Notes under the pieces: model-generated
Database searches by the model: none
Seen by the model: the letters and a program-made list of their open reading frames with translations, nothing else
Told to the model about the DNA's origin: nothing
From: Staphylococcus pasteuri
Lineage (GTDB): Bacteria > Bacillota > Bacilli > Staphylococcales > Staphylococcaceae
Length of the DNA: 45,114 nt
Assembly: GCF_003970495.1 (NCBI RefSeq)
Contig: NZ_RXWW01000091.1
Span: forward strand, 101,920-147,033
Reading direction: 5' to 3'
Part shown: positions 27,691 to 37,235 of the stretch, piece by piece
Layout of the letters: every line of letters starts with the position of its first letter
How positions within the stretch are numbered: the first letter of the stretch is position 1
Translations under genes and position numbers: made by a program

Positions 27691-28509
27691 TTATCGACCA
27701 AATCTTCTTTTATGATGTTTTCGTAACGTTTCTTCAAACTCATTTAAATAATTATTTAATAGTTCATCGTGTAATGAAGGATTTGCCATAACAATAGAAT
27801 TGGGTTGGTTAATTGTTAAAGCGTCACCAAGTAAATTAGTACCTTTACCGCCTACTTCATTAAGTATCATTAAACCGCCAGCATAATCCCACGGTTGTAG
27901 TCTTGGCGTTACATAAGCGTCTAATTGCCCTTTTGCTACACTAACAATTTCTAGCGCTGCACTACCATATGCTCTAGCACTTCGAGCATCATCAACAATT
28001 GGTGTAAATATAGGCCCCATAATAGGTTTAGTTAACCAATTAGGATTAATACCAATAATACTTGTTTTTAATTGCGTAGATTTTAATTTTTCCAATGGAT
28101 GATTATTCTCATAAGCACCTTCACCAACTTTAGTATGATACAAAATATCTCTCATTACGTCATATACAAATCCAGCGTATGGTTGACCTTCGTGGTAAAT
28201 ACCAATAGAAATCGCAAAATTTTCTTGTTGATGAACAAAATTTAAAGTGCCATCAATTGGATCAACGACCCAAACCACACCATTGATATCTTTTAAATCG
28301 TGACCATGACCTTCTTCACCTATCACTTTGTGTTCCGGATAATTTTGGTGAATCATTTCAAATATATAATCTTCTGTTGCTTTATCTACGTTAGTCACTA
28401 AGTCGTTAGGGTTGGATTTGGTTTCTATATTTAAATCCTCTTTCATCATTAAACGGACTTTGTTACCCGCTTCTAAAACTAATCCTTTAGCAAAATCGTA
28501 AAGTGCCAT
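27691..28509 (-). CDS. suhB: Inositol monophosphatase family protein
   Basis: 272 residues. The lithium-sensitive phosphatase metal sites are intact: GEEGH around E65/E66, WVVDPIDGTLNF (80-91; D83, D86) and WDYAGG (207-212; D208). The family hydrolyses inositol monophosphates; staphylococcal members are also reported to act on NADP(H). The equivalent Bacillus gene is yktC, next to yktB, as here (yktB is divergent at 28676). ATG with a weak upstream purine run. Substrate cannot be read from the sequence. Confidence 0.92.
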   Translation of the reverse strand: MALYDFAKGLVLEAGNKVRLMMKEDLNIETKSNPNDLVTNVDKATEDYIFEMIHQNYPEHKVIGEEGHGHDLKDINGVVWVVDPIDGTLNFVHQQENFAISIGIYHEGQPYAGFVYDVMRDILYHTKVGEGAYENNHPLEKLKSTQLKTSIIGINPNWLTKPIMGPIFTPIVDDARSARAYGSAALEIVSVAKGQLDAYVTPRLQPWDYAGGLMILNEVGGKGTNLLGDALTINQPNSIVMANPSLHDELLNNYLNEFEETLRKHHKRRFGR

Positions 28510-28675
28510 GGTATCATCTCCTATTAATATCTATTATACACGATAACTATCCCTTTTTTATAATGTTAGATTCCCCTTTTTACATGAAATTATGTATAAA
28601 ATTGAAACTACAATTTAGAATTTTTAGTCATGGTTATGCTACAATAACTTTAATTATTACCCTAGGAGGCAAGTT

Positions 28676-29290
28676 ATGACAAAATATACATTTACACCTG
28701 AAAATTTTAAAGCCTTTGACGTAGATGGTCTTGATGAACGTATGGAAGCACTTAATGAACATGTTAGACCTCAACTTCATCAATTAGGTGATTATTTCAC
28801 AGAGTATTTTAGTACTCAAACTGGGGAAACATTCTATCCTCACGTCGCAAAACATGCCAGAAGAAGTGTTAACCCTCCTAAAGATACCTGGGTTGCATTT
28901 GCTCCAAACAAACGTGGTTACAAAATGCTGCCCCACTTTCAAATTGGATTATTTAGAGACCAATTATTTGTAATGTTTGGTGTTATGCATGAAGCTAAAG
29001 ACAAAGCTGAACGTGTTAAAACATTTGATAAGCATTTCGACACATTAAGACATCTCCCTTCAGATTATAGTGTGTGTCTTGACCATATGAAACCAGAAAA
29101 ACCACTAATTAAAGATTTTACAGATGATCAATTACATGAAGCCATAGACCGCGTTAAAAATGTTAAAAAAGGTGAATTTTTCGTTGCTAGAGCAATCTCA
29201 CCTGACGATAATCGTTTAACGTCTGACAAATCATTTATTCAATTTGTAGAAGAAACATTTGACCAGTTTTTAAAATTCTATCACGCATAA
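28676..29290 (+). CDS. yktB: YktB family protein (UPF0637, DUF1054)
   Basis: 204 residues, soluble, no signal peptide. Features typical of the family: [17 protein letters not shown] near the start, [39 protein letters not shown] and [14 protein letters not shown] structure of the family is known but no function has been set. A strong CTAGGAGG ribosome-binding site precedes the ATG. It lies between suhB (yktC) and mntH; the yktB-yktC link is conserved with Bacillus. Confidence 0.9.
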   Translation: MTKYTFTPENFKAFDVDGLDERMEALNEHVRPQLHQLGDYFTEYFSTQTGETFYPHVAKHARRSVNPPKDTWVAFAPNKRGYKMLPHFQIGLFRDQLFVMFGVMHEAKDKAERVKTFDKHFDTLRHLPSDYSVCLDHMKPEKPLIKDFTDDQLHEAIDRVKNVKKGEFFVARAISPDDNRLTSDKSFIQFVEETFDQFLKFYHA

Positions 29291-29301
29291 TAATTTGTTA
29301 T

Positions 29302-29342
29302 AAAATACCTGATACATTGAAATGATGTCCGGGTATTTTTTA
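29302..29342 (+). terminator. Terminator of yktB
   Basis: Stem AAAATACC / GGTATTTT with imperfect inner pairing, followed by TTTTTTAA. It lies 11 bp after the yktB stop and just upstream of the mntH operator. Confidence 0.75.
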
Positions 29343-29355
29343 ATAGTGTAAAATA

Positions 29356-29392
29356 TTTTTAGGTTGACCTAAAAATATAATTAGGTTAATAT
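29356..29392 (+). promoter_or_regulatory. MntR-type operator overlapping the mntH promoter
   Basis: Inverted repeat TTTTTAGGT-TG-ACCTAAAAA (29356-29375) is a DtxR/MntR-type box. A second half-site, TTAGGTTAA, follows at 29382-29390. A -35 TTGACC (29364-29369) lies inside the palindrome, and a -10 TAATAT (29387-29392), 17 bp on, overlaps the half-site. Bound MntR-Mn would therefore occlude both promoter elements. Confidence 0.85.
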
Positions 29393-29427
29393 ATCATTAT
29401 GATTTTACATTAGAGGTGATTTAATTT

Positions 29428-30774
29428 ATGAATAAGCAATCAGACAATCATGAACATCAAAAAAGCTTAGAAGAAATTAATAATACGATAGATTTTGACT
29501 ACAAAAGTAATGCCAGTCAAAAACTATTAGCTTTTATTGGACCAGGTCTATTAGTTGCTGTTGGATATATGGATCCTGGCAACTGGATTACTTCAATGCA
29601 GGGTGGCGCACAATTCGGTTATACACTGCTATTTGTCATTTTGATTTCTAGTCTAGCTGCTATGTTGTTACAAAGTATGACTGTTAGATTAGGGATAGCC
29701 ACAGGGAAAGATTTGGCTCAAATGACACGCCACTATTTATCTAAGCCTGTTGCTGTTATTTTTTGGATAATTGCAGAACTAGCTATTATCGCGACAGATA
29801 TTGCTGAAGTAATCGGAAGTGCCATTTCACTTAATTTATTATTCAATATTCCATTAATTGTTGGTGCACTAATTACAGTATGTGATGTGTTTATACTTTT
29901 ATTTATGATGAAATTTGGTTTTAGAAAAATTGAAGCTATTGTAGGTACACTTATCTTTACAGTATTAGCTATCTTTATATTCGAAGTTTATATATCATCA
30001 CCTAATGTCATTAACTTATTAAATGGATTTTTACCTCATAAAGAAATTGTTACTAATCAAGGTATTTTATATATTGCTTTAGGTATTGTTGGTGCAACAA
30101 TTATGCCACATAATCTTTATTTACATTCTTCAATCGTTCAATCAAGAAAGTATGATAGAAATAATAATGATGATAAAGCTCAAGCAATCAAATATGCAAC
30201 AATTGACTCAAACATCCAATTATCAATTGCATTTGTAATTAACTGCTTATTATTAACTTTGGGCGCTGCTTTATTCTTTGGCTCAAATGCAGATGAATTA
30301 GGTGGATTTTATGATTTATATCATGCATTAAAAACTCAACCATTACTTGGTGCAACATTAGGTGGTGTTATGAGCACATTATTCGCGGTAGCACTCCTTG
30401 CTTCAGGGCAAAATTCAACAATCACTGGTACTTTAGCAGGTCAAATAGTAATGGAAGGTTTCTTAAGATTCCGATTACCAAATTGGCTTCGTCGATTAAT
30501 TACAAGATCACTAGCAATTATTCCAGTTATTATTTGCTTAATTATTTTTAATGGCAATGAAGCTAAAATTGAACAATTACTAGTATTTTCACAAGTATTC
30601 TTAAGTATTGCATTACCATTTACATTAATACCATTACAATTAGCGACAAGTAATGAAAAATTAATGGGTCCATTTATTAATAAAAGATGGGTAAATGTGA
30701 TTTCTTGGTCACTTATTATTATCTTAAGTATTTTGAATGTTTATCTTATTATTCAAACATTCCAAGAATTGTAA
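29428..30774 (+). CDS. mntH: Manganese transporter MntH (Nramp family)
   Basis: 448 residues, about eleven membrane helices. The Nramp metal site is complete: DPGN (49-52) in helix 1 and MPHNLYLH (226-233) in helix 6, including the metal-selective Met226. It imports Mn(II) with protons across the cytoplasmic membrane. A hydrophilic N-terminal extension of about 30 residues is Asn/Glu-rich. The ATG has a GAGGTG ribosome-binding site. Single-gene transcript controlled by the upstream MntR-type operator; a strong terminator follows. Confidence 0.97.
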   Translation: MNKQSDNHEHQKSLEEINNTIDFDYKSNASQKLLAFIGPGLLVAVGYMDPGNWITSMQGGAQFGYTLLFVILISSLAAMLLQSMTVRLGIATGKDLAQMTRHYLSKPVAVIFWIIAELAIIATDIAEVIGSAISLNLLFNIPLIVGALITVCDVFILLFMMKFGFRKIEAIVGTLIFTVLAIFIFEVYISSPNVINLLNGFLPHKEIVTNQGILYIALGIVGATIMPHNLYLHSSIVQSRKYDRNNNDDKAQAIKYATIDSNIQLSIAFVINCLLLTLGAALFFGSNADELGGFYDLYHALKTQPLLGATLGGVMSTLFAVALLASGQNSTITGTLAGQIVMEGFLRFRLPNWLRRLITRSLAIIPVIICLIIFNGNEAKIEQLLVFSQVFLSIALPFTLIPLQLATSNEKLMGPFINKRWVNVISWSLIIILSILNVYLIIQTFQEL

Positions 30775-30811
30775 ATGAAGCTAACAATATTCACTGAGAT
30801 TAAATATAAAC

Positions 30812-30860
30812 AAAACAACCTTTTGGGATTATTTGAAAATCCCAAAAGGTTGTTTTACTT
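30812..30860. terminator. Terminator of mntH
   Basis: 19-bp perfect stem AAAACAACCTTTTGGGATT and its complement with a 7-nt loop. The T-run follows on the plus strand, and A residues on the left allow function in both directions. Confidence 0.92.
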
Positions 30861-30928
30861 TACGATATTTTATGAAGTTGCTCCATAATTTAATTCATTC
30901 AATCAATAGTTATTACAATATATTTTGT

Positions 30929-31432
30929 CTAATAAGTATATGGTTTTTTGCTTTGTTGACGTTCTTTTAATTCTTCTTCTGGATTCCACTCTTGTCTCTT
31001 GGTTGAATCATCATAAGAATTATTATTTTGGAATTGATTAGTTGGTCCTTGTTTATCTGATTTCGCAAGTAGCATGATACCAGAAATTAACCATAATACC
31101 ATCGCAATAATATTAGTTGCCATAATACCAACAATTGCAGCTGCAATTAATAAACTAGCGCCTAATTTACGTCTTCCTTTAACAGTTAGCGCACCAACAA
31201 TTCCTAATATAGTAGAGAAAGCTAACACACCCATTGATAAAGCAATTGATGTTGCAAGCATGTCCATAGACATATCTTGATTACTTCCCATCATTTTGCT
31301 TACCATTTCTTCATTTTGAGATGCACCGCTTCCTGACTTCATAGCGAAATAACCTACGATTACTAATAATAAATATAAACTACTCAATCCATTAGCAATC
31401 CAAGCTAAAATAAGTTCTGTTTTTCTTTTCAT
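30929..31432 (-). CDS. DUF4064 family membrane protein
   Basis: 167 residues. Membrane segments lie at about 9-30, 60-83, 92-110 and 113-124, followed by a hydrophilic tail of about 45 residues rich in Gln, Asn, Lys and Glu (KSDKQGPTNQ to KKPYTY). The N-terminal KRKTELILAWIANGL matches the DUF4064 pattern as I know it from staphylococci. Function unknown. It follows a related larger gene (31570-32703) on the same strand but after a strong terminator, so it has its own promoter. RBS AGGAGG in the complement. Confidence 0.75.
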   Translation of the reverse strand: MKRKTELILAWIANGLSSLYLLLVIVGYFAMKSGSGASQNEEMVSKMMGSNQDMSMDMLATSIALSMGVLAFSTILGIVGALTVKGRRKLGASLLIAAAIVGIMATNIIAMVLWLISGIMLLAKSDKQGPTNQFQNNNSYDDSTKRQEWNPEEELKERQQSKKPYTY

Positions 31433-31515
31433 TTCGGTACCTCCTTAAATCCTTACCTTAATAATACTAAAAACTGTCTTTTCTTGCTAATTAATACACT
31501 AAAATTTTAATACTC

Positions 31516-31563
31516 TAGAAAAAAAGACCAAAAATGAATACTAAACTTTCATTTTTGGTCTTT
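31516..31563 (-). terminator. Terminator downstream of the 377-residue DUF4064-like gene
   Basis: On the minus strand a 16-bp stem (AAAGACCAAAAATGAA and its complement) with a loop of about 8 nt, followed by TTTTTTT. It is 7 bp after the stop codon. Confidence 0.92.
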
Positions 31564-31569
31564 AAATTA

Positions 31570-32703
31570 TTATTTAGAGTTGTTTTCTTCATCAATATTT
31601 TGATTATCTTGCTTAACGTTATCTCTCATTTTTTGTTCAGTTTCACCGAACATTTGACGACGTTCTTCGTAATTCATTCTACGTTGATTTACAGCACTTG
31701 GTTGATTTTTACGTTTTTCTTTCATGCGTTGATTATATGCTTTACGCTTTTCTTTTTTCTTAGCACGAATTTCTGCTTTTTCTCTCTTTTGTTGAGCTTT
31801 TAGTTCTTTTGGATCAATCTGAGGTTCATCATTATAATTATTTTGTGCTTCATCATATGCACTATCATTATAAGCCTCTGGATTAACTTGTGCTTCGTTA
31901 TTAGAATTAGATTTCTTATTATACTTAGCTTGTCTAGATAATACTGTAGGTTCTTCTTCTTGTTCATCATCATCTGAACGATATTCACTTTCAACAGCAC
32001 GCTTAGGAAATTGTTCATATTTATCATCATATGTTTCATTATTTTCTTCATTTTGTGCTGTAGCATCTTGAGTTGGTTCATATGCTTGTTCTTTACGTTC
32101 CATACTACGACGTGATGGTCGTCTACGTTGACTTGTTTTTTCAATTTTTTCTTCTTGTTCAGGTTCGTAATGGTGTGTATCTTGCTCTGGAACTTCATTA
32201 TAAGGTTGATAACCATAACCATTATTATAATTTGGTACAACTTCTACCTTGTTCTTTCTGACAAACATCATTATTGCTATGATGAAGAATAAAATTGGAA
32301 TAATTAAAGTTACAACAAGTAACACTAATGGTATCGTAATGATTGCTGATAATAAGAATAAAAATCCAGATAAAATTCTAATATTCATAGATATTAATGC
32401 TAAAAATGAAATCAGTAAACAAACAATGAAATACACTATAATAGCCCATACACCATTTTGTAACCAAATTACAAATTGCGTAGTACTTAAACTATTATTT
32501 GCCAACATTTGTTGAATAAGGTCATTATTATTTAATGTATTCTCTAAGTTAGCAATTGATGTATCATTACTAAATGACACTAAAGCTATAAACATCGTGA
32601 CAATTGTCAACACTAGTAAGAATACCCAACTAAGCCAACCTAATACTTTTTCTGTTAGTCGACTGACTGGACGTTTGATTTGAGTATATTGCTCTCCTGT
32701 CAT
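31570..32703 (-). CDS. DUF4064-like membrane protein with long charged C-terminal tail
   Basis: 377 residues. Four membrane segments (about 22-46, 80-104, 108-127, 127-150) resemble the topology of the 167-residue neighbour, suggesting a paralogous pair. From about residue 150 the protein is cytosolic and of low complexity: YGYQPYN, Arg-rich RRRPSRRSMERK, acidic stretches (DDDEQEEEPT), then a Lys/Arg/Glu coiled-coil-like segment (LKAQQKREKAEIRAKKKEKRK) and an Asn-rich end. No enzyme motif. It lies 72 bp after potD with no terminator between, so some read-through from the pot operon is possible. Function unknown; a scaffold role is only a guess. Confidence 0.7.
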   Translation of the reverse strand: MTGEQYTQIKRPVSRLTEKVLGWLSWVFLLVLTIVTMFIALVSFSNDTSIANLENTLNNNDLIQQMLANNSLSTTQFVIWLQNGVWAIIVYFIVCLLISFLALISMNIRILSGFLFLLSAIITIPLVLLVVTLIIPILFFIIAIMMFVRKNKVEVVPNYNNGYGYQPYNEVPEQDTHHYEPEQEEKIEKTSQRRRPSRRSMERKEQAYEPTQDATAQNEENNETYDDKYEQFPKRAVESEYRSDDDEQEEEPTVLSRQAKYNKKSNSNNEAQVNPEAYNDSAYDEAQNNYNDEPQIDPKELKAQQKREKAEIRAKKKEKRKAYNQRMKEKRKNQPSAVNQRRMNYEERRQMFGETEQKMRDNVKQDNQNIDEENNSK

Positions 32704-32775
32704 TCGTTACAACTCCTTACTTTACTTATCAGGTTATTATATCGAAAATAACATAAAATAACTACCATTTTCATT

Positions 32776-33849
32776 CTACTTTAACGACATTTTAAAATTT
32801 AAAAAACTTTCGTTATATTCACTTAATGTATCTTGACCTAAATCTTGATAAACTTCTAAGCGTTGTTGTTCCTTTTTATTAGGGTAAAATCTATGATCAT
32901 TTTTAATATCATTTGGTAACATATTTCTTGCAGCTTTATTTGGTGTCGCATAGCCTACCCATTCGGTATTTTGTTTGTTGTTTTTTGCATCTAATAAGAA
33001 GTTCATAAATTTATATGCGCCCTCTTTATTTTGCGCTGTTTTTGGTATAACCATATTATCAAACCATAAATTAGACCCTTCTTTAGGAATAACGTAATTA
33101 TATTTGTCACTTTCTTGTACTAATGGAGCAGCAACCCCACTCCAAACAACGGCCACATTACCTTCATTCTGTTGAAGCATCATTGTAATTTCATCACCTA
33201 CGACACCTCTTACTTGTGGTGCTAAATTCTGTAAATCTGATTCAGTTTTTTTAATATGTTGTGGATTTTTATCATTCAAACTATATCCCAATTTATTGAG
33301 ACCCAAACCTATAATTTCTCGAGCACCATCTACTAAAAGTACTTCATTTTTATATTTTGGTTTATATAAATCTTTCCAACTATTAAAAGAATCATTTGGA
33401 TACTTATCTTTATTATATAAAATGCCAACAGTACCAAAGAAATAAGGTAATGAATATTTATTATGGCGGTCATATGGCATGTTCATATAATCTGAATCTA
33501 AATTTTTAATATTAGGTATTTTTTTATGATCAAGTGGTTCTAAAAGATGTGCACGTTTTAATTTTTGTACTGTATATTCACTTGGAAATGCTACATCGTA
33601 ATGCGTACCACCATTACGAATTTTTGCTTCCATAGCTTCATTAGAATCAAATGTTTCATAAACTACTTGTATACCTGTTTCTTTTTCAAATTTTTTAATT
33701 AAACTTGGGTCAATGTATTCTCCCCAGTTATATACATAAATTTTCTGATTGGTGTCTGTATTCTCTTTTGATTTAAACCAATGACTGACTACTAAACATA
33801 AAGCGCCGATAATGATAGAAATTAAAATTAATTGTAAAAATCGCTTCAT
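32776..33849 (-). CDS. potD: Spermidine/putrescine ABC transporter, substrate-binding protein
   Basis: 357 residues, bacterial periplasmic-binding fold of the PotD family (IYVYNWGEYIDPSLIKKFEKETG at about 37, FPSEYTVQKL, LPYFFGTVGILYNK, WSGVAAPL). The N-terminal hydrophobic segment (about 4-24) contains GALC at 15-18, but Leu at -1 is not a normal lipobox, so it is probably held by an uncleaved anchor rather than lipidated. It delivers polyamine to PotBC. ATG overlaps the potC stop by four bases (ATGA). It is the last gene of potABCD. Confidence 0.93.
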   Translation of the reverse strand: MKRFLQLILISIIIGALCLVVSHWFKSKENTDTNQKIYVYNWGEYIDPSLIKKFEKETGIQVVYETFDSNEAMEAKIRNGGTHYDVAFPSEYTVQKLKRAHLLEPLDHKKIPNIKNLDSDYMNMPYDRHNKYSLPYFFGTVGILYNKDKYPNDSFNSWKDLYKPKYKNEVLLVDGAREIIGLGLNKLGYSLNDKNPQHIKKTESDLQNLAPQVRGVVGDEITMMLQQNEGNVAVVWSGVAAPLVQESDKYNYVIPKEGSNLWFDNMVIPKTAQNKEGAYKFMNFLLDAKNNKQNTEWVGYATPNKAARNMLPNDIKNDHRFYPNKKEQQRLEVYQDLGQDTLSEYNESFLNFKMSLK

Positions 33850-34667
33850 GTATTCACACCTCGTTTCGTATGTTTTTTACGTTGAACGATGTGCTGAATC
33901 GCGTAATAACCAATGACACCTATCATTATAACGACAAATAATATTGTTGATATAGCATTAATTTCCATACTTATACCTTTACGAGCCATGGCATAGACTT
34001 CTACAGAAAGCACACTAAATCCGTTACCTGTTACGAAAAAGCTGACTGTGAAATCATCTAAGGAATACGTTAATGCCATAAAAAAGCCACCGATGATTGC
34101 AGGCATTATATTAGGTATCACAATACTACTCAATAGTTGTGATTCTGTAGCTCCTAAATCTCTAGCTGCATTCAACATACTATCATTCATTTCATATAAT
34201 TGAGGTAATACAACGATAACAACTATCGGTATACAGAATGCAATATGTGATGCCAAAACTGTCCAAAAACCAAGTCCTAATCCAGTAAAATGACCTATAG
34301 CAGTGAACATAATTAAAAAAGAAGCACCAATTACAACGTCAGATGATACCATCAATACATTGTTTAAAGTTAATAAGGTTACTTTAAATTGTTTATTTCT
34401 TAAATAATAAATAGCAATTGCACCTAAAGTACCTATTAAAGTTGAGACAGCAGCTGCAATTAATGCGACTGCGACCGTATTAAAAATGACAGACATTAAT
34501 TTATCATTTTGGAACAAGGTTTGATAGTGTTCTAATGTGAAATGTTCAAAATGAATCATATTACCTGCTGAATTAAATGAATATACCATCAAAAACAAAA
34601 TGGGTATATATAACACAGCAATTAAAATACTTATATAAAGCTTGCCATACCATTTCACATTTCTCAC
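33846..34667 (-). CDS. potC: Spermidine/putrescine ABC transporter permease PotC
   Basis: 273 residues, six membrane helices. The coupling-loop EAA motif reads ARDLGATESQLLSSIVIPNIMPAI (about 168-191), which contacts PotA. N-terminal hydrophobic start and basic C-terminus (VQRKKHTKRG) are normal. Its ATG overlaps the potB stop by four bases and its end overlaps potD. Together with PotB it forms the membrane channel for polyamine import. Confidence 0.94.
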   Translation of the reverse strand: MRNVKWYGKLYISILIAVLYIPILFLMVYSFNSAGNMIHFEHFTLEHYQTLFQNDKLMSVIFNTVAVALIAAAVSTLIGTLGAIAIYYLRNKQFKVTLLTLNNVLMVSSDVVIGASFLIMFTAIGHFTGLGLGFWTVLASHIAFCIPIVVIVVLPQLYEMNDSMLNAARDLGATESQLLSSIVIPNIMPAIIGGFFMALTYSLDDFTVSFFVTGNGFSVLSVEVYAMARKGISMEINAISTILFVVIMIGVIGYYAIQHIVQRKKHTKRGVNT

Positions 34668-35467
34668 CCTTTCCTATGATTAGATTTAGATTTTGTCATA
34701 ATTAATATAAATGCCATGAAGATGATTAAGAATAATGCAATCGTAGATCCCATTCCATAGTTTTGAATAGTTAAAAATTGTTCTTCAATTGCTGTACCAA
34801 TATTAATAACTTTATTACCTGCGATAAGACGAGTAATCATAAATAATGATAATGCTGGTATAAAGGTAACTTGTACACCTGTCATTACACCTTCTCTTGT
34901 TAATGGTACAATCACTTTTCTAAATGTCGTTAATGGACTGGCACCTAAATCACTAGATGCTTGTAGTAAATTATTAGGTATAGCTTTCATACTATTAAAT
35001 ATAGGCAGTATCATAAATGGGATATAGATATAACTAGCCACCACAATAAACGCACCTGCTGTAAATAACATGTTTATTGGAGATAAATGAAATATATTTA
35101 ATAATTGATTAATTAACCCATCATGACTTAATAAACCAATAAATGCATATGTTTTTAATAATAGGTTAATCCAAGTTGGTATAATCATAATCATTAATAG
35201 TAAATTTTGATATTTTGATTGTGCAATATAGTAAGCAGCTGGATAACTTATCACGAGCGTTACAATTGTTATAATAGCTGCAAAAAGGATTGAATCAGTA
35301 AACATTTTTAAATAACTAAATGTAAAGATGTGTTCATAGTTAGTAAAGCTAAAATGTCCTTGGTTATCGAGAAAAGAATAATAAACGAGAAGTACCACTG
35401 GGATGATAATAAAAAGAACCATCCAAATTAAATACGGGATGAGCAATAAACGATTTGTATTACGCAT
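34664..35467 (-). CDS. potB: Spermidine/putrescine ABC transporter permease PotB
   Basis: 267 residues from the ATG at 35467. Six membrane helices; the EAA coupling motif reads [21 protein letters not shown]. The open frame extends 37 codons upstream into potA, but that part (basic, overlapping the end of potA) is not typical. [15 protein letters not shown] is the family start, and its ATG overlaps the potA stop by eight bases (ATGCGTAA), the same coupling seen elsewhere in the operon. It pairs with PotC. Confidence 0.93.
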   Translation of the reverse strand: MRNTNRLLLIPYLIWMVLFIIIPVVLLVYYSFLDNQGHFSFTNYEHIFTFSYLKMFTDSILFAAIITIVTLVISYPAAYYIAQSKYQNLLLMIMIIPTWINLLLKTYAFIGLLSHDGLINQLLNIFHLSPINMLFTAGAFIVVASYIYIPFMILPIFNSMKAIPNNLLQASSDLGASPLTTFRKVIVPLTREGVMTGVQVTFIPALSLFMITRLIAGNKVINIGTAIEEQFLTIQNYGMGSTIALFLIIFMAFILIMTKSKSNHRKG

Positions 35468-36554
35468 TATCAACTTCCTCATAACTTTCAATTCGTTTAT
35501 CAAATTCTTCTTCCGTTTCTCCAGGTACCATAATATGAATAGCTTCTGGTTCAAAATATAAACCAACTTCACTACCAACTTCTGCTTTACGTGTCGACTG
35601 AATTACCCACTCATATCCTTTTCTATCAACTACACAAATTTCGTAATGTACCCCTCTAAAAAGCATTGAATCAACTTTTACTTGGAATAAGCCTTTATCT
35701 GCTTCGATTAAAGAAATATCTTCAGGACGAATCACTACATCTACATTTTTATTTTCAGGAATTCCCATATCTACACATTCAAAATCTTGACCATAAATAT
35801 TAACAACGAAATCTTCGACCATTCTTCCTTTTACAATATTAGATTCACCAATAAAATCTGCCACAAATCGATTGACTGGCTCATCATATATATCATTAGG
35901 TGTACCAAATTGTTGAATTTTACCATCTTTCATTACAAATATGTAATCACTTAAAGCCAAAGCTTCTTCTTGATCATGGGTTACGAAAATAAATGTAATC
36001 CCCAATCTTGATTGCAATTCACGTAGTTCATATTGCATTTCAGTTCGTAATTTTAAATCTAAAGCGGATAATGATTCATCTAATAAAAGTATTTCTGGTT
36101 CGTTAACAATCGCTCGTGCTATAGCAACACGTTGCTTTTGACCACCACTCATACCATTGATATTGCGTTCTTCATATCCTGAAAGTTTTACTAATCGTAA
36201 AGCTTCTTCTACTTTATCTTTTATTGCAGATTTACTCATTTTCTTAAGTCGTAATCCATATGCGATATTATCAAATACATTTAAGTGTGGAAATAATGCA
36301 TAATCTTGGAATACTGTATTCACTTTTCGCTTATTTGGAGGTAACTTACCGATTGGTTTATTTTGGTATATAACTTCACCTTTATCAGGATATTCGAATC
36401 CAGCTATTAATTTTAAAATCGTTGTTTTACCACATCCAGAAGGACCTAACAATGTATAAAAGTGTCCAGACTCTATATCAATATCAATTTCATTTAATAT
36501 TTGAACGTCATCATATCCTTTACTTACTCCCTTAAATGATAATAATGGTGCCAA
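35460..36554 (-). CDS. potA: Spermidine/putrescine ABC transporter ATPase
   Basis: 364 residues. ABC ATPase (about 1-235) with Walker [10 protein letters not shown] (38-46), Q-loop [10 protein letters not shown], signature MSGGQKQR (135-142), Walker B LLLDE (156-160) and H-loop [10 protein letters not shown]-terminal TOBE regulatory domain follows (about 240-350; [10 protein letters not shown]). It powers PotBC. The gene follows the XRE-cupin regulator by 13 bp and is the first transporter gene, so the regulator and potABCD look like one operon. The tail is acidic. Confidence 0.95.
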   Translation of the reverse strand: MAPLLSFKGVSKGYDDVQILNEIDIDIESGHFYTLLGPSGCGKTTILKLIAGFEYPDKGEVIYQNKPIGKLPPNKRKVNTVFQDYALFPHLNVFDNIAYGLRLKKMSKSAIKDKVEEALRLVKLSGYEERNINGMSGGQKQRVAIARAIVNEPEILLLDESLSALDLKLRTEMQYELRELQSRLGITFIFVTHDQEEALALSDYIFVMKDGKIQQFGTPNDIYDEPVNRFVADFIGESNIVKGRMVEDFVVNIYGQDFECVDMGIPENKNVDVVIRPEDISLIEADKGLFQVKVDSMLFRGVHYEICVVDRKGYEWVIQSTRKAEVGSEVGLYFEPEAIHIMVPGETEEEFDKRIESYEEVDNA

Positions 36555-36567
36555 TTTCTACAACTCC

Positions 36568-37107
36568 TTATAAATATGATGCTGTTGCAACAATTAATAT
36601 TTTCACTTCTTCATGACTTTCATTAAATAGACGATGATCATCGTTCGCTTTAAAATAAAATACATCTTCTTTGTTAGCATGATAACAAGTATTACCTAAT
36701 TGAAGTGTAACTTGACCTTGCAAGCAATAGATAAATGTATCAGATTCTGATGGATTAAATGTTTTATAAGACGCACCAGGTTTTAATGTTAATAAAAGTG
36801 GTTCCATTTCAAATTCATTAGATTTAGTTACTAACCAATTTAATATATAGCCCCTATCATATTCATCATAAATGACCTGATCTTTCTTTTTATAAATGAC
36901 CTTTTGTTGTTCTGATTCCTTAAAGAAATCACTTGCTGAAGTACCTAAGACTTCTAAGATACTTAAAAATGTCTCCATACTTGGTGATGCATTTTGACTT
37001 TCTATTTGGGAAATATATCCTTTTGAAAGATCAGTTCTTTCTGCCAATTCTTCTTGAGTTAAATTTTTTATTTTCCTAAGATTCTTAAGTTTATAACCTA
37101 TATCCAT
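36568..37107 (-). CDS. XRE-family transcriptional regulator with C-terminal cupin domain
   Basis: 179 residues. Helix-turn-helix at about 5-60 (LKNLRKIKNLTQEELAERTDLSKGYISQIE), then a cupin barrel at about 105-175 (LKPGASYKTFNPSES, GQVTLQLG, DVFYFKANDDHRLFN). This HTH-plus-cupin layout is that of PuuR-like regulators that sense small molecules. It lies directly upstream of potABCD on the same strand, so a role in controlling polyamine uptake, probably with autoregulation, is a good inference. The ligand is not shown by sequence. Confidence 0.9.
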   Translation of the reverse strand: MDIGYKLKNLRKIKNLTQEELAERTDLSKGYISQIESQNASPSMETFLSILEVLGTSASDFFKESEQQKVIYKKKDQVIYDEYDRGYILNWLVTKSNEFEMEPLLLTLKPGASYKTFNPSESDTFIYCLQGQVTLQLGNTCYHANKEDVFYFKANDDHRLFNESHEEVKILIVATASYL

Positions 37108-37134
37108 ATTGAAACCACCTAAAAAAAGCTATAT

Positions 37135-37172
37135 TAAGTTTACTTTTATCAAACATTTTGTTTAACGCTTAA
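37135..37172. promoter_or_regulatory. Inverted-repeat operator candidate upstream of the XRE-cupin regulator
   Basis: Nested repeats: inner AAACA-TTT-TGTTT (37151-37163) flanked by outer TTAAG (37135-37139) and CTTAA (37168-37172). It lies about 30-65 bp upstream of the regulator ATG, where an autoregulatory site is expected. A/T-richness makes chance occurrence possible. Confidence 0.35.
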
Positions 37173-37235
37173 TAAAAATACCAAAATATAACTTTATAAT
37201 CAATACTTTTTAAAATAAATGATTTGTATTATGGA

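Noticed and set aside
31800-32240. 146-codon minus-strand frame inside the 377-residue membrane protein gene
   Set aside because: Same strand, alternative frame; Met/Ile/Asn/Lys-rich shadow of the low-complexity tail region.
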